Assembly: GCA_027486765.1 (NCBI GenBank)
Contig: JAIXOO010000391.1
Coordinates: 1-33,772 of the forward strand
DNA: 33,772 bases
Direction: 5' to 3'
Source of the DNA: Saprospiraceae bacterium
GTDB taxonomy: Bacteria; Bacteroidota; Bacteroidia; Chitinophagales; Saprospiraceae
Under the pieces are notes generated by a model that was not told the origin of the DNA, made no database searches, and saw only the letters and a list, made by a program, of their open reading frames with translations. Positions 16,060 to 24,035 of the stretch are shown here, in pieces. How positions within the stretch are numbered: the first letter of the stretch is position 1; each line of letters starts with the position of its first letter. Made by a program: the position numbers and the translations under genes.

Positions 16060-16762
16060 CCGTTACGTCACCATCTACACCCTGATCATGACTCTGGTCG
16101 TGTCGGTGGTACTCGCTTTTGCCGTTACGGGGTTAAAACCTTTTCACGATAAGGCTGAGGCAATCTATAAAAAACGCGATATCCTGGGTGCAATTGAAGG
16201 GCAACTGCCTAAAAAACTCGTGGACATGAACGATGATGAGGTATTGAGCTTGTTTGATTCAAAAGTGGAACAAGTGGTGATCAATGCCAAAGGAGAAGCC
16301 TTACAAGGAGTTACTGCGGAGTCGGTGGATATGGCTGCCGAAGAAAAAAAGCCGGAAGCTGAGCGTCAATACCCTTTGTTCATATTTAATGGCGACAAGG
16401 GGAAAATCTACCTGACTTCGGTACGTGGGAATGGACTTTGGGACAAAATCTGGGCTTACGTAGCCATCAAAGACGATTTGAACACCATCGTTGGTACCTC
16501 GTTCGGACACGTGGGCGAGACACCGGGTTTGGGTGCAGAAATCAAGGACAATCCCAATTTCCCGAAACAGTTTGAAGGAAAACAGCTACTGAATGATCAA
16601 GGAGATTACGTTTCGGTCAAAGTGGTAAAAGGTGGTGTCAAAGATCCCTTACACGAAGTGGATGGTATTTCGGGTGCAACCATTACCTCTACAGGCGTAT
16701 CCGAAATGATGGTACGCGGGCTGGAAGTATATCTCCCTTATTTGCAAGCGCAAAAAAAATAA
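16049..16762 (+). CDS. nqrC: Na+-NQR subunit C
   Basis: Subunit with one N-terminal membrane helix (about 9-28) and a periplasmic FMN domain. 237 residues, ATG at 16049 overlapping the end of nqrB by 11 bases. The flavinylation motif DGISGATITSTG places the FMN threonine at T211. The upstream conserved segment GHVGETPGLGAEI (153-165) is the usual NqrC/RnfG-type motif. A charged stretch AAEEKKPEAERQ (about 96-107) is a linker. It receives electrons from the NqrD/E iron site and passes them to NqrB. It ends six bases before nqrD. Confidence 0.95.
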   Translation: MYSNRYVTIYTLIMTLVVSVVLAFAVTGLKPFHDKAEAIYKKRDILGAIEGQLPKKLVDMNDDEVLSLFDSKVEQVVINAKGEALQGVTAESVDMAAEEKKPEAERQYPLFIFNGDKGKIYLTSVRGNGLWDKIWAYVAIKDDLNTIVGTSFGHVGETPGLGAEIKDNPNFPKQFEGKQLLNDQGDYVSVKVVKGGVKDPLHEVDGISGATITSTGVSEMMVRGLEVYLPYLQAQKK

Positions 16763-16768
16763 AGACCT

Positions 16769-17473
16769 ATGGCTGAGACAATGACCAAAGAGGTCAAAGA
16801 AAAAGAAGAGCTGGAATGGTTTGGGCCCAAGGAGCGCAAGCTAATTACCGACCCGCTCAACGATGACAACCCGGTAACCGTACAAATCCTGGGCGTTTGT
16901 TCGGCATTGGCGGTCACCACCATGGTCAAACCTGCATTGATCATGGCCGTATCTGTAACTTTGGTAACGGGCTTTTCCAACCTCGTTATTTCACTGATGC
17001 GCAATGGCATTCCCAAACAAATTCGCATGATCGTCCAATTGGTGGTCATCGCGTTTTTGGTAACGGTGGTGGAGCAAGTGCTCAAAGCTTACAGCTACCC
17101 AGTATGGAAGCAACTGTCGGTTTTCATCGGCCTGATCATCACCAACTGCATCGTGATGGGGCGTTTGGAAGCCTATGCCATGGCAAATCCACCTTGGCGT
17201 TCCTTCCTGGACGGCCTGGGCAATGGTGCGGGTTATGGCATCATCTTGATTGTCATTTCCGTGATCCGGGAGTTTTTTGGCCGTGGTGCCATTCTGGGCT
17301 ATAAAATCCTGGGCGCAACGGACGAATTTTTACTCAATACCACGAAACACTGGTGGCTGAGCTGGTACCAGCCGAATGGCTTGATGGTGCTGCCCGCCTC
17401 AGCGATCTTTTTGGTGGGCATCATTATCTGGATTCAGCGTGCGCGCAATCCAAAACTGGTTGATGTATCCTGA
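16769..17473 (+). CDS. nqrD: Na+-NQR subunit D
   Basis: Membrane subunit, 234 residues, ATG at 16769. After a charged N-terminal extension of about 25 residues (KEVKEKEELEWFGPKERK) come six hydrophobic spans. Two conserved cysteines, C44 in LGVCSALA and C127 in TNCIVMGR, correspond to those that with NqrE hold the intramembrane iron or iron-sulfur centre. It is paralogous to NqrE (shared CSALA/CSFLA and NCIVMG/NCAILG phrases). The following spacer to nqrE is unusually long for this operon (122 bases) and contains an inverted octamer array. Confidence 0.95.
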   Translation: MAETMTKEVKEKEELEWFGPKERKLITDPLNDDNPVTVQILGVCSALAVTTMVKPALIMAVSVTLVTGFSNLVISLMRNGIPKQIRMIVQLVVIAFLVTVVEQVLKAYSYPVWKQLSVFIGLIITNCIVMGRLEAYAMANPPWRSFLDGLGNGAGYGIILIVISVIREFFGRGAILGYKILGATDEFLLNTTKHWWLSWYQPNGLMVLPASAIFLVGIIIWIQRARNPKLVDVS

Positions 17474-17480
17474 TTTTTAA

Positions 17481-17589
17481 ATGTTGAGAAGTTGAGGAGG
17501 TTGAGAAGGTTTAGGCTGCCGCGAGCGATATTGACAATGTCGCTCGCGGCAGCCTAAACCTTCCTAAACCTCCTAAACCTCCTAAACCT
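17481..17589. repeat. Inverted octamer array filling the nqrD-nqrE spacer
   Basis: Left arm: ATGTTGAG, AAGTTGAG, GAGGTTGAG, AAGGTTTAG (17481-17514). Core: a 14-base arm GCTGCCGCGAGCGA (17515-17528) and its exact complement (17540-17553). Right arm: CTAAACCTT then CCTAAACCT three times (17554-17589). The perfect inverted repeat covers 17506-17528 and 17540-17562 (23 pairs), with an 11-base loop that is itself partly self-complementary. The element starts eight bases after the nqrD stop and ends six bases before the nqrE ATG. Confidence 0.9.
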
Positions 17590-17595
17590 TTTAAA

Positions 17596-18204
17596 ATGGA
17601 CAATTTATTGAATGTCTTTATCAAGTCCGCCTTTATTGAAAATATGGTTTTGGCCTATTTCATTGGGATGTGTTCCTTTTTGGCGGTTTCCAAGTCGGTA
17701 AAAACTGCCATTGGTTTGGGTATTGCGGTGATCTTTGTACTGGCGCTGACCGTGCCCATCAACTGGGTCATCAGTGAATTGATCCTGGGGCCCAACGGGA
17801 TTTTTAAAACCGACCTGACCTTTTTGCGCTTTATTCTGTTCATTGCCAGCATTGCAGCCTCGGTGCAATTGGTGGAAATGGCGGTGGAGAAATATTCACC
17901 TTCCTTGTACAATGCCTTGGGGATCTTTTTACCACTCATCACGGTGAACTGTGCCATTTTAGGCGCAGCGCTGTTTATGGTGGCGCGTTCTTACAATTTC
18001 GCTGAGTCGACAGTTTATGGTATTGGCTCAGGTGTTGGTTGGGCACTGGCGATTGTAGCCATGGCAGCCATTCGGGAAAAAATCCGTTATTCCAACGTTC
18101 CTGCACCGCTGCGGGGCCTGGGGATTGCGTTCATCCTGACTGGTTTAATGGGGATGGCTTTTATGGCGCTGATGGGGATTAACCCGGCAACCTACATGCA
18201 ATAA
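17596..18204 (+). CDS. nqrE: Na+-NQR subunit E
   Basis: Membrane subunit, 202 residues, ATG at 17596. Six hydrophobic spans with the two conserved cysteines, C26 in GMCSFLAV and C118 in VNCAILGA, that share the intramembrane iron centre with NqrD. C-terminal [31 protein letters not shown] is the family end. The start codon lies six bases after the octamer array, so the region normally holding a ribosome-binding site is the end of the array plus TTTAAA. The next gene, nqrF, is separated by a second array. Confidence 0.95.
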   Translation: MDNLLNVFIKSAFIENMVLAYFIGMCSFLAVSKSVKTAIGLGIAVIFVLALTVPINWVISELILGPNGIFKTDLTFLRFILFIASIAASVQLVEMAVEKYSPSLYNALGIFLPLITVNCAILGAALFMVARSYNFAESTVYGIGSGVGWALAIVAMAAIREKIRYSNVPAPLRGLGIAFILTGLMGMAFMALMGINPATYMQ

Positions 18205-18211
18205 CAAAGTA

Positions 18212-18302
18212 AAGTTCCAAAGTTCCAGGGTTCCAAGGTTCCAGGGTTCGGCAGCCGAGCCCTGGAACCTTGGAACTCAGGAACCTTGGAACCCTTAAAC
18301 TT
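18212..18302. repeat. Inverted octamer array filling the nqrE-nqrF spacer
   Basis: Five octamers on the left (AAGTTCCA, AAGTTCCA, GGGTTCCA, AGGTTCCA, GGGTTCGG; 18212-18251), loop CAG, then octamers in the opposite sense on the right (CCGAGCCC, TGGAACCT, TGGAACTC, AGGAACCT, TGGAACCC, TTAAACTT). Each left unit pairs in register with a right unit, giving a long imperfect hairpin 18212-18294 with 8-base periodicity. It starts seven bases after the nqrE stop and ends seven bases before the nqrF ATG. Confidence 0.9.
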
Positions 18303-18309
18303 TTAAGAT

Positions 18310-19602
18310 ATGATCCTACTTTTCAACATACTACCGATCGTTTACGGCGCCATTGCGTTTACTGCCGTGATCATGTTGCTGACTTTTGGGCTGATTTATG
18401 CTCAAATGAAGTTGGTGCCGCAAGGGAATGTGAAAATCATTATCAATGGCGATGACGAAAACCCGGTTTTGGTTTCACCGGGCTCCTCCTTGTTGTCTAC
18501 TTTGTCGAACCAAAACCTCTTTTTGCCTTCGGCATGTGGCGGTGGGGGGACTTGTGCCATGTGCAAATGTTGGGTAGATGATGGCGGCGGCGACGTTTTG
18601 TCAACTGAACTCAACCACCTTTCGCGGCGGGATGTAGCGGAACACAAACGTTTGGCCTGCCAGGTGAAAGTGCGCCAGGACATGAAAATCCGGGTACCTG
18701 AGGAGGTTTTTGGCATCAAAAAATGGGAATGTGAAGTGGTTTCCAACTACAATGTGGCCACTTTTATCAAGGAGTTTGTGGTAAAATTGCCCGAGGGGGA
18801 ACACCTGGAGTTCGAATCGGGTGGTTACATCCAAATCGACGTGCCTCAGATAGAGTGTGACTTCAAGGACATGGAAATCACGGCGCACCCACGCCTGACC
18901 GACCGTGCCCCGGATTGTTATCAGCCGGATTGGGACAAGTTCAAATTGTGGGACTTAAAAATGAAGAACCCCGAGGAGCAATTCCGGGCGTATTCGATGG
19001 CCAATCACCCGGCAGAGGGCAATATCATTATGCTGAACATCCGCATCGCTACGCCCCCCTGGGATCGAGCAGCCAACAATTGGATGAAGGTGAATCCAGG
19101 GGTTTGTTCATCCTACATCTTCACCCGTAAACCAGGGGATAAAGTGATGGTGTCGGGCCCTTACGGTGAATTCCACATCAAACCGACCAAAAAAGAAATG
19201 GTGTACATCGGTGGTGGCGCGGGTATGGCACCGCTGCGTTCGCACATTTTCCATATGTTCCACACCGAAAAAATGCGGGATCGGAAAGTGTCGTTCTGGT
19301 ATGGTGGCCGTTCAGGGAAGGAGTTGTTTTACCAGGATGATTTTGAGGCAATTGAGAAGGAGTTTGACAATTTCAAGTTCAATATCGCCTTGTCAGAGCC
19401 ACTTCCTGATGAGAACTGGACGGGGTACAAGGGCTTCATTCACCAGGTATTGTTCGAAAACTACCTGAAGAATCACCCCGAACCCGAAGAGATTGAATAC
19501 TACATCTGCGGCCCACCCATGATGCTTTCGGCAGTGGAAAAGATGCTGGGGGACTTGGGCGTTCCGACTGAGAATATTGCATATGATGATTTTGGGGGAT
19601 AG
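18310..19602 (+). CDS. nqrF: Na+-NQR subunit F (NADH dehydrogenase, FAD and [2Fe-2S])
   Basis: Electron-input subunit: oxidises NADH with FAD and passes electrons to a [2Fe-2S] cluster. 430 residues, ATG at 18310. N-terminal membrane helix (about 4-30); plant-type ferredoxin domain with [15 protein letters not shown] (C76, C82, C85; C87 also present) and the last ligand C117 in [11 protein letters not shown]-binding RAYSM (226-230); NAD-binding [11 protein letters not shown] (301-311) and the YYICGPPMM motif; ends with AYDDFGG. It is the last gene of the operon and is followed by a terminator-like structure. The ferredoxin-plus-reductase fusion with an N-terminal anchor separates it from soluble oxygenase reductases. 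Confidence 0.96.
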   Translation: MILLFNILPIVYGAIAFTAVIMLLTFGLIYAQMKLVPQGNVKIIINGDDENPVLVSPGSSLLSTLSNQNLFLPSACGGGGTCAMCKCWVDDGGGDVLSTELNHLSRRDVAEHKRLACQVKVRQDMKIRVPEEVFGIKKWECEVVSNYNVATFIKEFVVKLPEGEHLEFESGGYIQIDVPQIECDFKDMEITAHPRLTDRAPDCYQPDWDKFKLWDLKMKNPEEQFRAYSMANHPAEGNIIMLNIRIATPPWDRAANNWMKVNPGVCSSYIFTRKPGDKVMVSGPYGEFHIKPTKKEMVYIGGGAGMAPLRSHIFHMFHTEKMRDRKVSFWYGGRSGKELFYQDDFEAIEKEFDNFKFNIALSEPLPDENWTGYKGFIHQVLFENYLKNHPEPEEIEYYICGPPMMLSAVEKMLGDLGVPTENIAYDDFGG

Positions 19603-19639
19603 GAGTTGCTAAAGCGACCTATTTTCACAGAGTACACAG

Positions 19640-19709
19640 AGGCAGCACAAAGGGCACAAAGTTGGACGTTGACGGCGTTTTGTTGGGTGTTTTTGGTGCT
19701 GCCTTTTTA
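19640..19709 (+). terminator. Probable nqr operon terminator
   Basis: AGGCAGCAC (19640-19648) pairs with GTGCTGCCT (19696-19704), followed by TTTTTATTT. The loop is long (47 bases) and has secondary pairing potential. The 130-base gap 19603-19732 also contains a loose short repeat just upstream and within the left arm (CACAGAG, CACAGAGG, CACAAAGG, CACAAAG; about 19625-19660). Confidence 0.5.
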
Positions 19710-19732
19710 TTTGAAGAACAATTAAATAGCTA

Positions 19733-20596
19733 GTGAATTACACCCAAAACATCCTAAAAGAGATTGGTATCCTTATTGTGGTTTCCATCAGCTTGCTTGC
19801 TTGTCAGCAAAGAGATGCAGTACTTGATTTTCCATCAGATGACAGGGCCTTGTTTTTTGACTATTCTGCGCTCAGTCATTTGAATCCCAGTATAGTGCAA
19901 GTTTATTCAAAACAAACAATGACGGCGAATAAATTTGTAAAACCAGGCCTGATCTTTACCAAGGCTCAGCAAGATACCATTAAAAAAATCATCCGACTTA
20001 CCCGTCAAAAACTTCCTGATGCTTACATTGATACAGTGGCGCATACTTTTGGTTTTCCAGTATGGGACAAAGGCTGTTTATTGTCTTCTGGTGAATCGGG
20101 TTCCTGGCTATACTATGTACCCTTGATTAGAAAGAATGGACGCCGGATGAACGGTTTTTTGGGTCTTCGTTTTGAAAACTACCGGCTTTTATTCTCCAGA
20201 GTATGCGATAGGGACCTGTTAGAGCAGTTCAAATTTTCTGATACCGATGAAGAGGAAGCTGGATTTAGCGTGCTGTTGCATGTTTTGACCAATGCTCTAA
20301 ATTTTAAAGCCTTTGAAACCACAGTATTTCGATGGGAAGAGCATTATTCCGAGCAAGAGCTACCGGGAATGAAAAATATGCTAGCCAGAGATGGACTTGA
20401 CCTGAGTAGACCTATGTTTGTATTTATTCATGTTACAAATGCCTGCTATGCCATGCACTTTTTTCAAGGCAAACTCAATGGGGGCTTAAGCCTGAGTTGT
20501 GTGAGTTATGCAAATTGGCAGCAGATTGTTTCGGCAGATGGATCAGATGCTCCGTTTCTGGTCTTACCACTTTCTGACTATGAAATGTTACAATGA
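19733..20596 (+). CDS. Hypothetical lipoprotein
   Basis: 287 residues starting with GTG at 19733 (MNYTQNILKEIG); no ATG alternative keeps the signal peptide. A hydrophobic segment (11-23) and lipobox SLLAC put the lipidated cysteine at C24, so the product is probably anchored in the outer or inner membrane. The mature part is mixed alpha/beta with no recognised domain; it has a DRDLLEQF phrase, an acidic DTDEEEAG stretch and several cysteines (in KGCLLS, SRVCDRD, NACYAMH, LSCVSY). The neighbours are nqrF behind a terminator and a SusC/SusD pair 275 bases downstream; no shared promoter was identified. Function unknown. Confidence 0.7.
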   Translation: MNYTQNILKEIGILIVVSISLLACQQRDAVLDFPSDDRALFFDYSALSHLNPSIVQVYSKQTMTANKFVKPGLIFTKAQQDTIKKIIRLTRQKLPDAYIDTVAHTFGFPVWDKGCLLSSGESGSWLYYVPLIRKNGRRMNGFLGLRFENYRLLFSRVCDRDLLEQFKFSDTDEEEAGFSVLLHVLTNALNFKAFETTVFRWEEHYSEQELPGMKNMLARDGLDLSRPMFVFIHVTNACYAMHFFQGKLNGGLSLSCVSYANWQQIVSADGSDAPFLVLPLSDYEMLQ

Positions 20597-20871
20597 ATTA
20601 ATACTACTATTTCCACTTTTGTAATGTCGCAAATCAGGTAAACCGTGAAAAAAAGATAGCAAAACTATGATATACAGTACTTACATTGCATATTTGTGAC
20701 GCATTTTTAAAGCCGACTAAAATCAAGTCCAACCTACTCTGCCATCAGACCGCCCCAAGTCATAAAAACGGTAAAAAATCTGTACGCCTGTATTGTCCCA
20801 AAACCTAAAATGGTCTGTTGTAGCACGGACTTCATCTGCGACTGTTATTTTATCAACCAAATAAATCATTT

Positions 20872-23800
20872 ATGAAGCTTTTGCATTTTACACTCACAGG
20901 AATGCTGTTGCTCGTAGGGCTTTGCCTAGGGGCGCAGACCACAGTTCGAGGGGTAATTACCTCGACTAAAGGTGGTGAGCCACTCATTGGGGCCACCGTC
21001 GTAATCAAAGGGACCACCGTAGGTACCACTACTGATGTCGATGGAAAGTTTGAATTGCAAGCCGATCCATCCAAAGATGTCCTTTCGCTGAGTTACACGG
21101 GCTTCACTTCGCAAGAGGTTGCGCTGAATGGTCGTACAACGGTTGACCTTCAAATGGAAGAATCCATCGCGCTGTTGGGCGAAGTCATCGTAACTGCTTT
21201 TGGTGAATCTACCCGTGAAAAATTTACGGGTTCAGCGGCTACGGTAGGTGCTGAACAAATTGCCAAACGCCCAATTACGAACATTGGTCAGGCTATCGCT
21301 GGTGCTGGTTCGGGGATACAAGCTACCGTTGGTGGTGGTCAGCCCGGTTCTACGCCTGCTATTCGCATTAGAGGTTTTGGATCAATTTCTGCATCCAACG
21401 CACCTTTATACGTAGTAGATGGTATCCCTTATGATGGTGCAGTTGCCAACATCAACCCAGATGACATCGAAAACATTTCCATCCTGAAGGATGCAGCCTC
21501 TACGTCTTTGTACGGCTCCAGAGCTGCCAACGGGGTGGTGATGATTACAACTAAAAAGGGTACTCCTGGAAAAAGCCAAATCAATGTGAAGTATACTCGT
21601 GGTACTTCAGAGCGTGGTTTGCCAGAATACGACCGATTGAATGCTGCACAGTACTACCCCTACATGTGGGAGTCTTACCGCAACAGTTTGATGTCACGCA
21701 CTGCAAGTCCACTTACCATGGAAGCCGCCAGTGCCGATGCCTCAGCAAAAATCGTTGGATTGTTGGGTTACAATGCCTACAATGTAGCTGCCGCTGATCT
21801 GGTGAGCACTGCCGGGGTATTGAACCCTAGCGCACAACTGATCTTCAAAGAAGAAGACCTGAACTGGGAAACCCCAATCATCCGGGAAGGTTCGCGTAAT
21901 GAATTGAACGTCAACCTCAGTGGTGGGGATGCAACTTCTAATTATTACGCTTCTTTTGGCTACTTGGACGACAAAGGCTTTTTGATTCGTTCGGATTATA
22001 AGCGCTACAATGCACGTTTGCAATACAACAACCGTTTGAAGTCCTGGTTTTCATTTGGGGTGAATATAGCCTATAACAATACCACTTCCAATCAGGATGA
22101 TGCGGGCGGGAATACCTCGTTCGTGAACCCCTTCTTCTTTTCCAGAGGGATGGGACCGATTTATCCGGTGTATGCTTACGACCCGAAAAATCCAGGGCAG
22201 TACCTGCTGAATGCCAATGGCGAGCGCCAGTACGATTTTGGGAACTTGACCGCATTGGGTTTGCCCAGCCGCCCTCAATATGGTGGCCGCCATGCTCCTG
22301 CTGAAACGGAGTTGAATGAGAACTTCTTCCGCCGCAATTTTTTCAGTGGACGTACCAATGCTGAAATTTCTTTCTTGAAGGATTTCAAATTCAAGGTTAA
22401 TTTTGGTGCCGATTACACCAACACCAACAGCAATACCTACGGTAACCCAATCATTGGCGACGGTGCTCCAGCTGGGCGCGCAACCATTGGATTTACCAAC
22501 CAATTGACCCTCAACTTGAATGAGCAGCTGACTTACAAAAAAACGATTGGAGTACACAGCATCGATGTTTTGGTGGGTCATGAAAATTATGACTACAGCA
22601 CCAACTTCTTAACGGGGTCCAGATCACAGCAAATTCTGGATGGAAACATTGAATTGGTTAACTTTACAACCACGACCGACCTCTCATCAGAAGCTGATCT
22701 CAACCGCCAGGAAGGATACTTTGCCCGCATTAACTACGACTTTAAGAACAAATACTTCTTCACCCTTTCTGGGCGTAGAGATGCGAGTAGTAAATTTGAA
22801 AAAGAGGTACGCTGGGGAACCTTCTTTGGTGCCAGTGCGGCTTGGCAGATTCACAATGAGGACTTCATGAAGGGCGTAAACTTCATCAGTCAACTCAAGC
22901 TGCGTGGTTCTTATGGTCAAACTGGTAACAATGGTGGCATTAGCTTCTACGCCTGGCAGCCCTTGTACAACCTGGGCTGGAACAATGCCACTGAGGCAGG
23001 TATCCTGCAGGGTAGCTTAGGCAACCGTGTATTGTCTTGGGAATCGAACAACCAAACGGATGTTGCACTGGAGTTTGGTTTTTTCAAAAACCGTATTTCA
23101 GGTACAGTAGAGTATTTCAACCGCGAATCGGATGATTTGTTGTTCGCCGTTCCGCTACCTCTTTCTAGCGGTACTGGTTCTCAGACCCGCAACATCGGTG
23201 CCATGTACAACCGTGGGTACGAATTGGAACTCAACCTTATTCCAGTTCAGACAAGAGACTTTAGCTGGGAGATTCGTTTCAACTCTACCACTTACAAGAA
23301 CCAAATTACCCGGATGCCTGAAAGCACCAAAGAAATCATTTCAGGTACCAAAAAATTGAAAGAAGGCACATCCATTTATGATTTCTGGTTGCGCGAATGG
23401 GCGGGTGTAAACCCTGCCAATGGTAATGCTGAGTACCGGGCCATTAACTTTGTCGCCACCAACTCACGCATCACCGAAACTGGAGATACCCTTACGACTA
23501 GCATCAACAATGCTCGTTTCCGTTACAATGGTTCGGCGATTCCTGATTTCACCGGAGGTTTGACCAACACCATCGAGTACAAAGGCTTTTCTTTGTCGGT
23601 ATTGTTCATCTACCAGATTGGTGGTTTGATTTATGACGCTTCTTATGCGGGTTTGATGTCTTCATCAGGGTATGGTGCTTCCAAGCACGTAGACGTGTTG
23701 AACCGCTGGCAGAAGCCTGGTGACATCACCGATGTACCACGTGCGGATTTGGGGCGTTCGGTTGATTTTGACGGCGGATCAGATCGTTGGTTGACCGATG

Positions 23801-24024
23801 CTACTTCTCTGAACTTGCGGAACATTTCCCTGACCTACTCAATTCCTTCCAGCCTTGCCAAAAAGGTGAAAATTCAGGGCGCGCAAATTTTTGCAAGCGC
23901 AGAAAACCTGGCCTTGTGGAACAAGCGCAAAGGTATGAATGGTTTGGATAGCTTTGATGGGGTTACGGGCAACACCTATTCTTTCTACCGCAACTTTGTA
24001 GGCGGTATTAACTTAACTTTCTAA
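20872..24024 (+). CDS. SusC/RagA family TonB-dependent outer-membrane transporter
   Basis: 1050 residues, ATG at 20872. Signal peptide (LLLVGLCLGAQ); carboxypeptidase-regulatory-like beta domain (about 24-98, TTVRGVITSTKGGEPLIGATVVIKGT); plug domain with SusC signature phrases (IRIRGFGSISASNAPLYVVDGIPYDG, NPDDIENISILKDAASTSLYGSRAANGVVMITTKKG; about 110-230); then a 22-stranded barrel ending in GGINLTF. It imports a substrate captured by the SusD lipoprotein, powered by TonB. The substrate is unknown: no glycosidase, peptidase, sigma/anti-sigma or sensor gene lies next to the pair. The 275-base upstream region has only a one-mismatch -7-like CATATTTG at 20689-20696. Confidence 0.93.
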   Translation: MKLLHFTLTGMLLLVGLCLGAQTTVRGVITSTKGGEPLIGATVVIKGTTVGTTTDVDGKFELQADPSKDVLSLSYTGFTSQEVALNGRTTVDLQMEESIALLGEVIVTAFGESTREKFTGSAATVGAEQIAKRPITNIGQAIAGAGSGIQATVGGGQPGSTPAIRIRGFGSISASNAPLYVVDGIPYDGAVANINPDDIENISILKDAASTSLYGSRAANGVVMITTKKGTPGKSQINVKYTRGTSERGLPEYDRLNAAQYYPYMWESYRNSLMSRTASPLTMEAASADASAKIVGLLGYNAYNVAAADLVSTAGVLNPSAQLIFKEEDLNWETPIIREGSRNELNVNLSGGDATSNYYASFGYLDDKGFLIRSDYKRYNARLQYNNRLKSWFSFGVNIAYNNTTSNQDDAGGNTSFVNPFFFSRGMGPIYPVYAYDPKNPGQYLLNANGERQYDFGNLTALGLPSRPQYGGRHAPAETELNENFFRRNFFSGRTNAEISFLKDFKFKVNFGADYTNTNSNTYGNPIIGDGAPAGRATIGFTNQLTLNLNEQLTYKKTIGVHSIDVLVGHENYDYSTNFLTGSRSQQILDGNIELVNFTTTTDLSSEADLNRQEGYFARINYDFKNKYFFTLSGRRDASSKFEKEVRWGTFFGASAAWQIHNEDFMKGVNFISQLKLRGSYGQTGNNGGISFYAWQPLYNLGWNNATEAGILQGSLGNRVLSWESNNQTDVALEFGFFKNRISGTVEYFNRESDDLLFAVPLPLSSGTGSQTRNIGAMYNRGYELELNLIPVQTRDFSWEIRFNSTTYKNQITRMPESTKEIISGTKKLKEGTSIYDFWLREWAGVNPANGNAEYRAINFVATNSRITETGDTLTTSINNARFRYNGSAIPDFTGGLTNTIEYKGFSLSVLFIYQIGGLIYDASYAGLMSSSGYGASKHVDVLNRWQKPGDITDVPRADLGRSVDFDGGSDRWLTDATSLNLRNISLTYSIPSSLAKKVKIQGAQIFASAENLALWNKRKGMNGLDSFDGVTGNTYSFYRNFVGGINLTF

Positions 24025-24035
24025 AACAAGTACAT

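Noticed and set aside
13117-18302. Octamer arrays considered as CRISPR arrays
   Set aside because: Units are 8-9 bases, contiguous and without spacers, and no cas genes are present.
13382-19602. Assignment of the six-gene operon to Rnf rather than Nqr
   Set aside because: NqrA is present, NqrF has the ferredoxin-FAD-NAD layout, and there are no RnfB/RnfC-type polyferredoxin subunits.
19622-19660. CACAGAG/CACAAAG repeat after nqrF considered as a fifth octamer array
   Set aside because: Unit length and sequence are irregular and lack the RRGTT core; it partly overlaps the terminator stem.
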